Source: Stackebrandtia albiflava (GTDB lineage Bacteria > Actinomycetota > Actinomycetes > Mycobacteriales > Micromonosporaceae). Taken from it: a stretch of DNA of 64,000 nucleotides. The position numbers and the translations under genes were made by a program. Positions 45,628-55,403 of this stretch are shown in pieces; positions within the stretch are counted from its first letter, which is position 1, and every line of letters begins with the position of its first letter. The stretch covers positions 376,359-440,358 of the forward strand of contig NZ_VLLL01000005.1 in the NCBI RefSeq assembly GCF_007994225.1. Direction: 5' to 3'. The notes beneath the pieces are model-generated. The model saw only the letters and a program-made list of their open reading frames with translations, had not been told where the DNA came from and ran no database searches.

Positions 45628-45666
45628 GTGACGAGCGAACGGCGAACTTGGGGGTGTCAACGGTGA
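45628..45666 (+). CDS. candidate 12-codon leaderless upstream ORF of rimP
   Basis: GTG followed by 11 sense codons (MTSERRTWGCQR) and TGA. The TGA overlaps the rimP GTG by 4 bp (GTGA). No ribosome site precedes it, but the -10 box puts the transcript start at its first codon. It could deliver ribosomes to rimP by coupled reinitiation. Expression is not proven. Confidence 0.35.
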   Translation: MTSERRTWGCQR

Positions 45667-46154
45667 GCGACTCGATCCGTGATCGGGTGAGGGCGGTGGT
45701 GGAGTCCACGCTGGCCGATGAGGGCTACGACCTGGAGGAGCTGAAGGTCTCCCAGGCCGGCCGCCGGACCCTGGTGCGGGTACTCGTCGGCCGGGACGGT
45801 CCCACCGACCTCGACGCCATCGCCGCGGTCTCGCGGTCGCTGTCCAAGGCGCTCGACGAGGCCGAGGAGACCGGCGGCCCGTTCGCGGCCGGCTCCTACA
45901 CCCTGGAGGTGTCCTCACCCGGGGTCGATCGTCCGTTGAAGCTGCCCCGCCACTGGCGGCGTAACATCGGCAGGCTGGTGGAGGTGCCGGTGGGGGACGA
46001 GACCGTCACCGGACGCATCGAGGCCACCGACGAGACGACGGTGACGCTGCGCACGACGGACGGCGCGCGCACGGTAGCGTACGGTGAGCTCGGCGCGGGG
46101 CGCATTCAACTGGAATTCTCCCGCCCGGCGGGCGACGACGAAAAGGAGGGGTGA
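45663..46154 (+). CDS. rimP: ribosome maturation factor RimP
   Basis: 163 residues from GTG 45663. N-terminal domain with ESTLADEGYDLEELKVSQAG and the LSKALDEAEE helix; SYTLEVSSPGVDRPLK is the diagnostic RimP strand. The C-terminal SH3-like barrel follows. Needed for 30S assembly. Alternative starts at 45648 and 45654 are in frame. nusA begins 3 nt after its stop. Confidence 0.93.
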   Translation: MSDSIRDRVRAVVESTLADEGYDLEELKVSQAGRRTLVRVLVGRDGPTDLDAIAAVSRSLSKALDEAEETGGPFAAGSYTLEVSSPGVDRPLKLPRHWRRNIGRLVEVPVGDETVTGRIEATDETTVTLRTTDGARTVAYGELGAGRIQLEFSRPAGDDEKEG

Positions 46155-46157
46155 GCG

Positions 46158-47180
46158 ATGCACATCGATCTGGTGGCACTGCGGTCACTGGAACGAGAGC
46201 GCGACATCCCGTTCCACACGATCATCAACGCGATAGAGAGCGCCCTGCTGACCGCCTACCGGCACACGCCGGGCGCGAATCCGGCCGCGCGGGTCGACAT
46301 CAACCGGGACACCGGTGCGGCCACCGTGTACGCCCGGGAGTTCGACGCGGAGGGCAACCTGACCCGGGAGTGGGACGACACCCCGGCCGACTTCGGCCGG
46401 ATCGCCGCCATGACCGCGAAACAGGTCATCATGCAGCGGCTCCGGGAGGCCACCGACGACGTCAACTTCGGCGAGTACGCCGGAATGGAGGGCGACATCG
46501 TCACCGGCGTCGTCCAGGCCGACCAGGCGCGGGCCGAGAAGGGCATCGTGGTGGTCGACCTCGGCAAGATCGAGGCGGTCCTCCCGCAGATCGAGCAGGT
46601 CCCCGGCGAGGACTACCCCCACGGCCGGCGGCTGCGCGCGTCGGTGGTGCAGGTGTCCCGTGGCGCCCGCGGTCCCCAGATCACCCTGTCCCGTACCCAC
46701 CCCAACCTGGTGCGCAAGCTGTTCGCCATGGAGGTCCCCGAGATCGCGGACGGCTCGGTGGAGATCGCCGCCGTCGCCCGCGAGGCGGGACACCGCACCA
46801 AGATCGCCGTGCGTGCGACGGTGCCCGACCTCAACGCCAAGGGCGCGTGCATCGGCCCGATGGGTTCCCGGGTGCGCGCCGTGATGAGCGAACTCGACGG
46901 CGAGAAGATCGACATCATCGACTACTCCGACGACCCGGCCCGGTTCGTGGGCAACGCGTTGTCGCCCGCCAAGGTCATCCGGACCCAGATCATCGACCCC
47001 GACGACCGGGTGGCGCGAGTCACGGTGCCGGATTTCCAGCTCTCGCTCGCGATCGGCAGGGAGGGGCAGAACGCCAGGCTGGCGGCCCGGTTGACGGGCT
47101 GGCGTATCGACATCAAGTCCGACGCCGCGGCCGATTCCCCACCCGAATCCGAGGTGGGAGCGGGCGGCGTCGGCGCCTAG
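46158..47180 (+). CDS. nusA: transcription termination/antitermination factor NusA
   Basis: 340 residues, the short actinobacterial form without C-terminal acidic repeats. N-terminal RNAP-binding domain (1-120), S1 domain ([15 protein letters not shown]), then two KH domains (HRTKIAVRA with [24 protein letters not shown], and [25 protein letters not shown]). ATG 46158 follows AAGGAGGGG. Part of rimP-nusA-ylxR-infB. Confidence 0.96.
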   Translation: MHIDLVALRSLERERDIPFHTIINAIESALLTAYRHTPGANPAARVDINRDTGAATVYAREFDAEGNLTREWDDTPADFGRIAAMTAKQVIMQRLREATDDVNFGEYAGMEGDIVTGVVQADQARAEKGIVVVDLGKIEAVLPQIEQVPGEDYPHGRRLRASVVQVSRGARGPQITLSRTHPNLVRKLFAMEVPEIADGSVEIAAVAREAGHRTKIAVRATVPDLNAKGACIGPMGSRVRAVMSELDGEKIDIIDYSDDPARFVGNALSPAKVIRTQIIDPDDRVARVTVPDFQLSLAIGREGQNARLAARLTGWRIDIKSDAAADSPPESEVGAGGVGA

Positions 47181-47183
47181 GGG

Positions 47184-47189
47184 TAGTAT
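47184..47189 (+). promoter_or_regulatory. -10 box TAGTAT, leaderless promoter for ylxR
   Basis: TAGTAT, 5 nt, then GTG 47195. Would allow ylxR-infB expression independent of nusA. Confidence 0.5.
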
Positions 47190-47194
47190 TTCCA

Positions 47195-47539
47195 GTGGTC
47201 CGTCGCGCAGATGTCATCCGCACGTGTGTGGGTTGCCGTTCTCGTGCGTCGGCCACCGAGTTGCTGCGTGTCGTCGCCGAGTTCGACGCCGACGCTACGG
47301 GGTATCGGTTGGTCCCTGACCCGCCGCGCAGACTGCCTGGCCGAGGCGCGCATCTCCACCCCGATGCGGCCTGTCTCACACAGGCCCTGAGAAGGCGCGC
47401 CTTCGGGCGGGCTCTGCGGCTGTCGGTGGCGGTGGACTCCACCGCGCTGGAACGTTATGTGACGAGCAGGCGGGACCCGGCCGCTCGGGAAATCGATGGC
47501 GCTCACAACGGTGAGCGCCCGCGAAAGCAAGGTAGGTAG
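47195..47539 (+). CDS. YlxR family RNA-binding protein (RnpM-like)
   Basis: 114 residues from GTG 47195. The family signature RTCVGCRSRASATELLRVVAEF comes first, then GRGAHLHPDAACL and a basic C terminus. Recently linked in Firmicutes to modulation of RNase P. Always found between nusA and infB. The larger frame upstream overlaps nusA and is a shadow. Confidence 0.92.
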   Translation: MVRRADVIRTCVGCRSRASATELLRVVAEFDADATGYRLVPDPPRRLPGRGAHLHPDAACLTQALRRRAFGRALRLSVAVDSTALERYVTSRRDPAAREIDGAHNGERPRKQGR

Positions 47540-47646
47540 ACCGGACATGAGCACACGATGAAGTCGTCAGTTCAATGACCAGGCATCAAGTGCATACATG
47601 AGGTCGGCGGGCCGATGCCCGCACCGACCTCAAGATGAGGAGTGCA

Positions 47647-50577
47647 GTGGCAGGCAAGGCCCGCGTACACGAACTCGCCAAGGAGTTCGGTGTAACGAGC
47701 AAGATCGTGCTCGCCAAACTCACCGACATGGGTGAGTTCGTCAAGTCGGCGTCGAGCACGGTGGAAGCGCCGGTGGCGCGACGGTTGCGAGACGAGTTCG
47801 CAGCCGGATCCTCCGGTGCGACGAAGACGGAGAAGCCCGCCGAGACGGCGGCACCCGCGGCACCGGCCGCGGCGAAGCCCGGAGTGACCGCCAAGCCCGG
47901 TCCCCGGCCGAAGATGCCCGGGAAACCGGGACCCGCGAAGAAGCCGGACACCGCCAAGAAGGGCGGACCGGCGAAGCGTCGCCCGATCCCGGGACCGCCG
48001 GCTCCGGCGACCAAACCGGCCAGCGCCCACGACATCGAGATCGCCGCCACCCAGGCCAGGGCGGAGGCGTTGAAGAAGCAGCAGGAGGCGGCGGTCAAGG
48101 CCGCCGAGGAGGCGCGCCGCAGGCGTGCCGACGGCGACTCCGGCGGTGACACCGCCGAGCGTCGCAGCGCGCCCCGTCCGGGGCCGAAGCCCGGTCCCCG
48201 ACCGGGCGGGAACAACCCGTTCGGTGTGACCGGCGGCGCCGCCAAGACCCGGCCCGGTGGAGCTCCGGCTCCCAAGCCCGGCCCGCGTCCCGGCCCGTCC
48301 TCGGACCGTGGCGGCGACCGTCCCGGTGGCCCCCGTCCCAGCCCGTCGAACATGCCTCCCCGTCCCAGCCCGTCGATGATGCCGTCGTCGCGCCCGGGAC
48401 CGGGTGGCGGCCGTGGTGGACCCGGCGGTGGCCGTGGTCCCGGTGGTGGCGGCGGTGGTCGCGGTGGCGGCCGTGGCGGACCCGGTGGCGGCGGCGGTGG
48501 CGGCAACTACCGCGGTGGCGGCGGTTACCGTGGCGGCGGCGGTGGCGCCGGTGCTCCCGCCGGTGCCGGTGGTGGAACTGGTGCGCCCGGAGGATTCCGT
48601 GGCGGCGGCGGTCGCCCCGGTGGCGGTGCGCGCAGCCGCGGCGGTAACGCCGCAGGTGCGTTCGGCCGTCCCGGTGGACGCCCGGCGCGGGGACGCAAGT
48701 CCAAGCGGCAGCGCAGAGCGGAGTTCGACAACCTGTCGGCCCCGACCATGGGTTCGGGCGCGCCGCGCGGCCAGGGACAGACCGTCAAGCTGCCCCGTGG
48801 CGCGTCGCTGTCGGACTTCGCCGACAAGATCAACGCCAACCCGGGCTCGCTGGTCCAGGAGATGTTCAACCTCGGCGAGATGGTCACCGCGACCCAGTCC
48901 TGCTCCGACGACACCCTGCTGCTGCTGGGTGAACACCTCGGCTTCGACGTGCAGATCGTCAGCCCCGAGGAGGAGGACCGCGAGCTGCTCGCCAAGTTCG
49001 GCATCGACCTGGAGGACGAGGCCGAGCAGGGCGAGGCGATGCCGCGTCCGCCGGTGGTGACCGTCATGGGTCACGTCGACCACGGTAAGACCAAACTGCT
49101 GGACGCCATCCGGCGTACCAACAAGGTCGACACCGAGGCCGGCGGCATCACCCAGCACATCGGTGCCTACCAGGTCCACGTCGAACACGAGGGCGCCGAC
49201 CGCGCGATCACGTTCATCGACACCCCCGGTCACGAGGCGTTCACCGCCATGCGTGCCCGTGGTGCGAACGTGACCGACATCGTGGTCCTCGTCGTCGCCG
49301 CCGACGACGGCGTGATGCCTCAGACCATCGAGGCCCTCAACCACGCCAAGGCGGCCGACGCGCCGGTCGTGGTCGCGGTCAACAAGATCGACAAGCCCGG
49401 TGCCAACCCGGCCAAGGTGCGTCAGCAATTGACCGAGTACGGCCTGGTCGCCGAGGAGTACGGCGGCGAGACGATGTTCGTCGACGTGGCCGCCAAGCCC
49501 GGCACGAACATCGACCAGCTGCTGGAGGCGATCCTGCTGACGGCCGACGCGTCGCTGGAGCTGACGGCGCCGGTGGAGGGCCACGCACAGGGCATCGCGA
49601 TCGAGGCGCACCTCGACAAGGGCCGCGGCCCCGTCGCGAGTGTCCTCGTCCAGAAGGGCACCCTGCGGGTCGGCGACTCGATCGTCGCCGGTGGCGCCCA
49701 CGGTCGTGTCCGGGCGATGCTGGACGAGTTCGGCCAGCGCGTCAAGGAGGCGCCGCCGTCGCGTCCGGTGCAGGTGCAGGGTCTGACGGCGGTACCGGGA
49801 GCCGGTGACACGTTCCTGGCCGCCGACGACGACCGCACTGTGCGGCAGATCGCGGAGCAGCGGCAGGCACGCCGCCGCGCGGCGGTCCAGGCCGCCAGGG
49901 TCGGTCGTGCGACGCTGGAGACGCTCATGGAGCGGATCGCCGAGGGTGAGCGGGCGACGCTGTCGCTCATCATCAAGGGTGACGGCTCCGGTTCGGTGGA
50001 GGCCCTGGAAGAGGCCCTGGTCAAGCTGGACATCCCCGAAGAGGTGCAACTGCGCATCATCCACCGGGGCGTCGGCGCCATCACCGAGAACGACGTCAAC
50101 CTGGCGAGTGCGTCCTCGGACTCGACAGCGACGATCATCGCCTTCAACGTCCGGGCCGAGGGCCGGGTCAAGGAGATGGCGGCGCGCGAGAACGTCGACA
50201 TCCGCTACTACACGGTGATCTACCAGGCGATCGAGGAGATCGAGGCGGCCCTCAAGGGCATGCTGAAGCCGGAGTACGAGGAGGTCGAGCTGGGCACCGC
50301 GGAGATCCGCGAGGTCTACCGCTCCTCCAAGTTCGGCAACATCGCCGGTTCGATCGTGCGTACCGGCCTCATCAAGCGCAACGCCAAGGCACGCCTGGTG
50401 CGCGACGGTGCGGTCGTGGCCGACAACCTGGAGATCGCGTCGCTGCGACGCTTCAAGGACGACGCCACCGAGGTCCGCGAGGGCTTCGAGTGCGGTATCA
50501 CCTTGAAGAACTACAACAACGTCGAAGTCGGCGACATGATCGAGACCTGGGAGATGCGGGAGAAGCCCCGCACCTGA
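47647..50577 (+). CDS. infB: translation initiation factor IF-2
   Basis: 976 residues from GTG 47647 with GAGGAG 4 nt upstream; the ATG at 47635 overlaps that site. IF2N domain ([20 protein letters not shown]), then a roughly 330-residue low-complexity region: Pro/Lys/Ala-rich, then an Arg-Gly-Gly-rich block around residues 255-355. A second IF2N-like domain, and the G domain with GHVDHGKT (about 475-482), DTPGHE and NKID. Domains II-IV end in GDMIETWEM. Length is normal for Actinobacteria. Confidence 0.97.
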   Translation: MAGKARVHELAKEFGVTSKIVLAKLTDMGEFVKSASSTVEAPVARRLRDEFAAGSSGATKTEKPAETAAPAAPAAAKPGVTAKPGPRPKMPGKPGPAKKPDTAKKGGPAKRRPIPGPPAPATKPASAHDIEIAATQARAEALKKQQEAAVKAAEEARRRRADGDSGGDTAERRSAPRPGPKPGPRPGGNNPFGVTGGAAKTRPGGAPAPKPGPRPGPSSDRGGDRPGGPRPSPSNMPPRPSPSMMPSSRPGPGGGRGGPGGGRGPGGGGGGRGGGRGGPGGGGGGGNYRGGGGYRGGGGGAGAPAGAGGGTGAPGGFRGGGGRPGGGARSRGGNAAGAFGRPGGRPARGRKSKRQRRAEFDNLSAPTMGSGAPRGQGQTVKLPRGASLSDFADKINANPGSLVQEMFNLGEMVTATQSCSDDTLLLLGEHLGFDVQIVSPEEEDRELLAKFGIDLEDEAEQGEAMPRPPVVTVMGHVDHGKTKLLDAIRRTNKVDTEAGGITQHIGAYQVHVEHEGADRAITFIDTPGHEAFTAMRARGANVTDIVVLVVAADDGVMPQTIEALNHAKAADAPVVVAVNKIDKPGANPAKVRQQLTEYGLVAEEYGGETMFVDVAAKPGTNIDQLLEAILLTADASLELTAPVEGHAQGIAIEAHLDKGRGPVASVLVQKGTLRVGDSIVAGGAHGRVRAMLDEFGQRVKEAPPSRPVQVQGLTAVPGAGDTFLAADDDRTVRQIAEQRQARRRAAVQAARVGRATLETLMERIAEGERATLSLIIKGDGSGSVEALEEALVKLDIPEEVQLRIIHRGVGAITENDVNLASASSDSTATIIAFNVRAEGRVKEMAARENVDIRYYTVIYQAIEEIEAALKGMLKPEYEEVELGTAEIREVYRSSKFGNIAGSIVRTGLIKRNAKARLVRDGAVVADNLEIASLRRFKDDATEVREGFECGITLKNYNNVEVGDMIETWEMREKPRT

Positions 50578-50591
50578 TCCACGGTCGATCT

Positions 50592-50637
50592 GAACGACAC
50601 CGGGCCGGACGGACCACCGTCCGGCCCGGTGTCGTTC
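50592..50637 (+). terminator. infB terminator
   Basis: Perfect 21-bp arms 50592-50612 and 50617-50637 around ACCA. Ends the rimP-infB operon. Confidence 0.85.
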
Positions 50638-50673
50638 GTCCGCACCGGTGGCCGGCGGCGGCCGGTGTTGGGC

Positions 50674-50679
50674 TAGCCT
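50674..50679 (+). promoter_or_regulatory. -10 box TAGCCT for the 146-aa gene
   Basis: TAGCCT about 40 nt before ATG 50720; the leader contains GGAAGG, so this gene is SD-led. Confidence 0.45.
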
Positions 50680-50719
50680 CACGGGCACAGCCCACGCCGC
50701 CCCGTCCGGAAGGATCCCG

Positions 50720-51160
50720 ATGGACCGCAATCCGCTGTTTCGTGCCACCGTCAAGGCGGTCGCGCTGGGGGACGCCGAGGAGGCGATCCGGTTGGAGGAC
50801 CGGATCGAGCCCGCCGACCGCGAGGCGTACCACCTCTACGTGACGGCGGTGTTCGCGGCCCTGGTGCAGCACCACTTCGCGGAGGACAGTTCACACGCCG
50901 CGATCCTGAAGTTCGTGGGGAGGCTCCGCAAGGCCAACACCGAGGCCACCCCGCCGCTGCGGCCGCTGATGCTGGAGGGGCTGATCCGGGTCGTGTTCGG
51001 GGAGGAGCACTTCCTGGCGGAGATCCCACTGGCGGAGCAGCTGCGTAGTCAGTTCCTCGTCATCAACACGCTCGTGGTGGAGTCCGACGAACTGAGCGGA
51101 CAGCTGGACGAGGTCCTCACCGCCGCCGAGGATCTGGCCGCGCACTGGGCGAAGGCCTGA
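50720..51160 (+). CDS. hypothetical protein, helical
   Basis: 146 residues, family not recognised. Starts MDRNPLFRATVKAVALGDAEEAIRLEDRI; predicted all-alpha with no signal or membrane segment. Regular Leu/Ala spacing suggests a helical bundle. ATG 50720 has GGAAGGATC upstream. Its stop is 20 bp from the convergent orn stop. An immunity- or adaptor-type role is possible but not supported. Confidence 0.7.
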   Translation: MDRNPLFRATVKAVALGDAEEAIRLEDRIEPADREAYHLYVTAVFAALVQHHFAEDSSHAAILKFVGRLRKANTEATPPLRPLMLEGLIRVVFGEEHFLAEIPLAEQLRSQFLVINTLVVESDELSGQLDEVLTAAEDLAAHWAKA

Positions 51161-51181
51161 GCGTCGCCGGGCGGGCGTCGG

Positions 51182-51781
51182 TCACTCGCCGGTCAGTTCG
51201 GCGGCTATCGCGCCGGCCTCGGTGACGTCGGGCCCCGGCAGCGGGACGAAGACGGTGCGGCGGTAGTACTCCAGCTCCCGGATGCTCTCCCGGATGTCGG
51301 CGAGCGCCCGGTGCGCCATACCCTTGGCGGGCTGTCCGAAGTAGACACGTGGGTACCAGCGCCTGGTCAACTCCTTGACCGACGACACGTCGATCATCCG
51401 GTAATGCAGGTGCGCGTTCAACATCGGCATGTCACGGGCGATGAAACCCCGGTCGGTGGCGATGGAGTTGCCACACAGCGGCGCGCTCCGGGGCTCCGGA
51501 ACGTGCTTGCGGACGTGCTCCAGCACCGCCGCCTCCGCCTCGGCCACCGTGAGCGTCGCCCGCCTGACCTCCTCGGTCAGGCCCGACTTCGCGTGCATGT
51601 CCCGTACCACGGGGAGCATCCCGTCCAGCACCTCGTCCTCGGCGTGGATCACCAGGTCCAACCCCGAGTCGACCGGCCGCAGGTCGGCGTCCGTGACCAA
51701 CACGGCGATCTCGATCAAGGCGTCCCGGTCCAGGTCCAGCCCGGTCATCTCGCAGTCGATCCACACCAAACGATCAGTCAC
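51182..51781 (-). CDS. orn: oligoribonuclease
   Basis: Degrades 2-5-nt RNAs, including pGpG. 199 residues from GTG 51781. DEDDh exonuclease: [16 protein letters not shown] (Asp, Glu), the central Asp in [17 protein letters not shown], and [13 protein letters not shown] (His, Asp). GTG 51781 is chosen over 51790 because TAGGGT ends 7 nt before it, fitting a leaderless start and the usual N terminus of actinobacterial Orn. Confidence 0.94.
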   Translation of the reverse strand: MTDRLVWIDCEMTGLDLDRDALIEIAVLVTDADLRPVDSGLDLVIHAEDEVLDGMLPVVRDMHAKSGLTEEVRRATLTVAEAEAAVLEHVRKHVPEPRSAPLCGNSIATDRGFIARDMPMLNAHLHYRMIDVSSVKELTRRWYPRVYFGQPAKGMAHRALADIRESIRELEYYRRTVFVPLPGPDVTEAGAIAAELTGE

Positions 51782-51788
51782 GTCGTTC

Positions 51789-51794
51789 ACCCTA
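51789..51794 (-). promoter_or_regulatory. -10 box TAGGGT, leaderless promoter for orn
   Basis: On the minus strand TAGGGT, 7 nt, then GTG 51781. About 65 bp separate it from the divergent rpiR-type box. Confidence 0.5.
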
Positions 51795-51858
51795 GAACCC
51801 CACGGCCCGCCGGGCCGCCACCGGGTCACCGTGCCGTGCGGATTCACCCGGTGGCGCG

Positions 51859-51864
51859 TAACGT
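51859..51864 (+). promoter_or_regulatory. -10 box TAACGT, leaderless promoter for RpiR regulator
   Basis: TAACGT, 6 nt, then GTG 51871. Confidence 0.55.
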
Positions 51865-51870
51865 CTATGC

Positions 51871-52752
51871 GTGTCCACTCCATCTCCGCAACCGGCCAAC
51901 CTGCTGACGGTCGTCAACGGCGTCCTGCCCTCGTTGACGGCGGCCGAGGCCCGGGTCGCCCAGGTCGTCCTGCGTGATCCCGGCGCCGTGGCCGAACTCA
52001 CCATCACCGCACTCGCCGAGGCCGCCGACACCTCCGAGGCCACCGTGATCCGGTTCTGCCGGTCGCTCGGGTTGGACGGTCACCGGCAGCTGCGACTACG
52101 TGCCGCCCAGACCGCCGCCCGGGAGGAGACCGGCACCGACCGCCGGGTCGCCGGCGGCGACATCCCCGTCGGCGCCGACATGCGCCGCATCATCGAGACG
52201 GTCGCCTACGCCGACTCCCACGCCGTCCAGGACACCGTGCACTCCCTGGACGCCGACGTGTGCGCGCAGGTGGTCGAGCTGCTGTCCCGGGCCGGGCGGG
52301 TGGACGTCTACGGCGCGGGCGCGTCCGGGTTCGTCGCCGCCGACCTCGCGCAGAAGCTCCACCGCATCGGGCACACCGTGTTCAGTTGGGCCGACGTGCA
52401 CGCCGGGCTCACCGGCGCGGCACTGCTCGGCACCGACGACGTCGCCGTGGGCATCTCCCACACCGGTAAGACCTCCGACACCGTGGACTTCCTCAGTTGT
52501 GCCCAACGGCGCGGCGCCCACACCGTCGCGCTCACCAACCATCCACGGTCACCGATCGCCGCGGTCGCCGACCACGTCCTGGTGACCGCGGCCCGGGAGA
52601 CCACGTTCCGGTCCGGGGCCACCGCTAGCCGCATCGCCCAATTGACCGTCATCGACTGTCTGTTCGTCGGCGTCGCGGCGCGAGACGGACAGAAGGCCAC
52701 TGAGGCGCTCGCCACAACCGCGGCCGCGGTCGCAGGTCGCAGGCGTACCTGA
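51871..52752 (+). CDS. MurR/RpiR family transcriptional regulator with SIS domain
   Basis: 293 residues. N-terminal HTH_6 ([21 protein letters not shown], then [23 protein letters not shown]). The SIS domain covers about 130-260: [20 protein letters not shown] and [17 protein letters not shown] carry the sugar-phosphate-binding Ser/Gly motifs. It would sense a phosphosugar such as MurNAc-6P or GlcNAc-6P. No sugar operon is adjacent, so its targets are elsewhere. Confidence 0.88.
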   Translation: MSTPSPQPANLLTVVNGVLPSLTAAEARVAQVVLRDPGAVAELTITALAEAADTSEATVIRFCRSLGLDGHRQLRLRAAQTAAREETGTDRRVAGGDIPVGADMRRIIETVAYADSHAVQDTVHSLDADVCAQVVELLSRAGRVDVYGAGASGFVAADLAQKLHRIGHTVFSWADVHAGLTGAALLGTDDVAVGISHTGKTSDTVDFLSCAQRRGAHTVALTNHPRSPIAAVADHVLVTAARETTFRSGATASRIAQLTVIDCLFVGVAARDGQKATEALATTAAAVAGRRRT

Positions 52753-53051
52753 CCCACCGTGATCGAGGCCCTATCGAGATCACCTCTCAACCTTCAGCCG
52801 CTATGGGGCGTGTATTCGTGTGTGGGAGGTCCGCAATGTCGCGACTGACCGGCATGCGTGATCGTGGTCTCAGCGCGGCCATGTTCACCGGGGCAAACCA
52901 TCTCATTTCCGAACTTTCGGCGGTGCGGTCGTTGGCAACCGGCTGATATTGGTGACGTTGTGACGTCGGTCGCGGAATCAACGCACCGGATCGGCTGTTG
53001 TGACAGTCGTACCGCCCGGTGCGGTGGGGGACGAGAAGGCTGGAGGAGACC
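52753..53051. other. regulatory region upstream of the sigma factor gene
   Basis: 299 bp. Contains a perfect GGAAT-N18-GTT promoter (52974-52999), a CCGAA-CT-TTCGG dyad (52909-52920), a GTGACGT direct repeat (from 52952) and GGAGGAG before the TTG. No gene seen. Confidence 0.55.
52974..52999 (+). promoter_or_regulatory. SigR/SigH-type promoter, GGAAT-N18-GTT
   Basis: GGAAT at 52974-52978 and GTT at 52997-52999, separated by exactly 18 nt, about 53 nt before the sigma-factor start. Matches the thiol-stress ECF sigma consensus of Streptomyces (SigR) and mycobacteria (SigH). Confidence 0.6.
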
Positions 53052-54020
53052 TTGAGCGTAGAAACGACGACTGCCATTCGGACCGATGAGGTGGCCGAGG
53101 AGCGCGACCTGGTCGGTGTGTACCTGCACGAGATCTCGAAGACCCCGCTCCTCGACGCGGCGGCCGAGGTGGATCTCGCGAAGGCCGTGGAGGCGGGCCT
53201 TTACGCGCAGCGTCTGATCGCGGAGGGGCGGATCCCGCAGGGGGCCTCCGGCGTGGAACTCGAACGACTGGTCCTCGACGGCCAGCGGGCCAAGGAACAG
53301 TTCATCAAGGCCAACCTCCGGCTCGTGGTGTCGATCGCCAGGCGTTACGTGCGAAGCGGCATGCCGATGCTGGACCTGATCCAGGAGGGGAACACCGGCC
53401 TGGTCCGGGCCGTGGAGAAGTTCGACTACCAGCGTGGCTTCAAGTTCTCGACCTACGCGACGTGGTGGATCCGCCAGGCGATCTCGCGGGCCATCGCGCA
53501 GCAGGAGCGCACCGTGCGACTGCCGGTGCACCTGGTGGAGGACGTGAACCGGATGCGCAACACCGCGCGCCAGTTGACCAGGGAGCTGGGAGCCGATCCC
53601 GAGCCCGAGCAGATCGCCAACGCCCTCGGCGTGACCGTGGAACGTGTCAACGAACTGATCCGCTGGTCCCAGGACACCGTCTCACTGGACACGCCGATCG
53701 GCGACGACGGCGACACCAACCTGGGGGACCTGGTCGCGGACTCCGACGAGCCGACGCCCGAGGACGTCGTGATCGCCGGCCTGGAACGCGAGCGCATCGA
53801 CATGATGCTGGGCCACCTGGACGAACGGTCCGCCGGGATCGTGAAGGCCCGCTACGGGCTGGAGGACGGCCGGGAGCACTCCCTCACGGAGGTCGCCCAC
53901 CGGTTCGCCCTGTCCCGTGAGCGGATCCGCCAACTGGAGATCCAGGCGCTCGCCCGGCTGAAGGAGCTGGCCAGCGACGGGGGATTCAACAACGAGAGCC
54001 GTGTCGGCGCGGTCGTGTGA
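53052..54020 (+). CDS. group 2 RNA polymerase sigma factor (SigB/HrdD type)
   Basis: 322 residues from TTG 53052 with GGAGGAG upstream. Lacks region 1.1, so group 2 rather than the housekeeping factor. Region 1.2 DLVGVYLHEISKTPLLDAAAEVDLAKAVEAG; region 2 with FIKANLRLVVSIARRYVRSGMPMLDLIQEGN and GFKFSTYATWWIRQAI; region 3 ARQLTRELGADPEPEQIANALGV; region 4 HRFALSRERIRQLEIQALARL. The upstream SigR/SigH-type promoter suggests induction by disulfide stress, as for sigB in mycobacteria and hrdD in Streptomyces. Confidence 0.92.
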   Translation: MSVETTTAIRTDEVAEERDLVGVYLHEISKTPLLDAAAEVDLAKAVEAGLYAQRLIAEGRIPQGASGVELERLVLDGQRAKEQFIKANLRLVVSIARRYVRSGMPMLDLIQEGNTGLVRAVEKFDYQRGFKFSTYATWWIRQAISRAIAQQERTVRLPVHLVEDVNRMRNTARQLTRELGADPEPEQIANALGVTVERVNELIRWSQDTVSLDTPIGDDGDTNLGDLVADSDEPTPEDVVIAGLERERIDMMLGHLDERSAGIVKARYGLEDGREHSLTEVAHRFALSRERIRQLEIQALARLKELASDGGFNNESRVGAVV

Positions 54021-54035
54021 CGACCGCTCCGAGCC

Positions 54036-54065
54036 GCCGCCCCGGTCCGAAAGGACCGGGGCGGC
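54036..54065 (+). terminator. terminator of the sigma factor gene
   Basis: GCCGCCCCGGTCC (54036-54048), GAAA tetraloop, and 54053-54065. Very stable stem with a GNRA loop. Confidence 0.85.
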
Positions 54066-54159
54066 GTCGTATGTGACGGCCCCATTACCACACGCGCCGT
54101 CCCGAGGCGGCGGATAAGCCCGGATCGACCGGAACACCCGATATGAGAACCTGTTCGCC

Positions 54160-54555
54160 ATGCTGAGAGGTTTCAAGGACTTCCTGATGCGCGGCAACGT
54201 GGTCGAGCTGGCGGTCGCCGTGGTGATGGGTGCCGCGCTGACCGCGCTGGTCACCTCACTGACGACCGCCTTCATCGAGCCGCTGATCAAACTGGTCACC
54301 GGTGGGGCGCAGGTGGGCGGGGAGTTTACCGTCAACGGTGTCGTCTTCCCGTACTCGGTGTTCGTCAACGGCGTCATCACGTTCTTCCTGACCGCCGCGG
54401 CCGTGTACTTCGTGATCGTCCTGCCGATGAACAAGATCATGGAGCGGTTGAAGAAGAAGGAGGAGGAACCCACCCCCGCCGAGGCCGAGGAGATCGCCCT
54501 GCTCCGCCAGATCCTCACCGAACTGCGCACCCATCGCACCGGCCCGGCCGAATAG
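54160..54555 (+). CDS. mscL: large-conductance mechanosensitive channel MscL
   Basis: 131 residues. Opens under membrane tension in osmotic downshock. FKDFLMRGNVVELAVAVVMGAAL is the N-terminal amphipathic helix and TM1, VFPYSVFVNGVITFFLTAAAVYFVIVLPMN is TM2, and a charged C-terminal helix follows. A weak GAACCT box lies 7 nt before the ATG. Its stop is 8 bp from the convergent spermidine-synthase-like gene. Confidence 0.93.
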   Translation: MLRGFKDFLMRGNVVELAVAVVMGAALTALVTSLTTAFIEPLIKLVTGGAQVGGEFTVNGVVFPYSVFVNGVITFFLTAAAVYFVIVLPMNKIMERLKKKEEEPTPAEAEEIALLRQILTELRTHRTGPAE

Positions 54556-54563
54556 CGCCGGCC

Positions 54564-55364
54564 TCAGCCGAACAGTCCCCCCGGCGGGCGCGGCGAGGGA
54601 GTCGCGGTCGCGTCGGTGGTGGGGCGGGTTCCGGCCAGGAAGTCCCGCAGTTCGGCCCCGTGGAGCACCCGGTACGGGAAGTGCGCGCCGGCGGCGCGGC
54701 GAGCCAGGTCCGCGACCGGAAGCGGCCCGTTCCCACCGAACAGCAGGATGTTCCCGAAGCGGCGCCCGTGCCGCACCCCCGGTTCGATCATGACGCAGGA
54801 GTCGTCGAACACCTCCGCCACGGCCGCGGCCATGCCCTTGCAGAAGCGCAGGTCGCGGCCGTCGCAGATGTTCGCGGCGAAGTGACCGTGGGGGCGTAGG
54901 ACCCGGGCCGCCTGGGTCAGGAACTCCACCGTCGTGACGTGCGCGGGCACCGACGGCCCGTCGAACACGTCGGCGATGACGAGGTCGTAGCAGTCGTCGG
55001 GCGCGGCGGTCAACTCCCGCCGGGCGTCGCCGAGCCGGATCTTCACCTTGACGCCCTTGTCCAGCGGCGCCTCCTGACGAACCAGCCGCACGATCTCGGC
55101 CGAGGACTCGACGGCCTGTTGATACGAGCGGGGCCGGGTCGCCGCGACGTACCGCGCCACGGCGAGACCTCCGGCGCCCAGGTGAAGGACCCGCAGCGGT
55201 GCGCGTGGTGGTGCGGCGGCGTCTATGAGGAACGACAGGTGCTGCGTGTACTCGTCGACGAGGCGGCTCGGGTCGTCGAGGTCTATCGTCGTCTGGCTGG
55301 TGCCTCCCACCGACAGGGTGACGCATCCCGGCATGCCGGGGGTGCCCGCGATTCCGATCTCCAC
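54564..55364 (-). CDS. spermidine-synthase-like SAM-dependent protein
   Basis: 266 residues. Rossmann fold of the SpeE type: LRVLHLGAGGLAVARYV (motif I), VKIRLGDARREL (motif II), YDLVIADVFDG (motif III), then ICDGRDLRFCKG. The N-terminal SpeE-specific beta domain is short. Fused MFS-spermidine synthase-like proteins are common in Actinobacteria; this is the cytosolic half alone. Polyamine synthesis is not certain. GTG 55364; a CAGACT box lies 7 nt upstream. Confidence 0.82.
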   Translation of the reverse strand: MEIGIAGTPGMPGCVTLSVGGTSQTTIDLDDPSRLVDEYTQHLSFLIDAAAPPRAPLRVLHLGAGGLAVARYVAATRPRSYQQAVESSAEIVRLVRQEAPLDKGVKVKIRLGDARRELTAAPDDCYDLVIADVFDGPSVPAHVTTVEFLTQAARVLRPHGHFAANICDGRDLRFCKGMAAAVAEVFDDSCVMIEPGVRHGRRFGNILLFGGNGPLPVADLARRAAGAHFPYRVLHGAELRDFLAGTRPTTDATATPSPRPPGGLFG

Positions 55365-55403
55365 ACCCGCAAGTCTGCCGCACCGGCCGGGGAGGGCCGC
55401 GTC

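Noticed and set aside
47572-50754. 1060-residue frame antisense to infB
   Set aside because: High-GC shadow of the IF-2 gene; low complexity in the antisense of the Gly-rich region.
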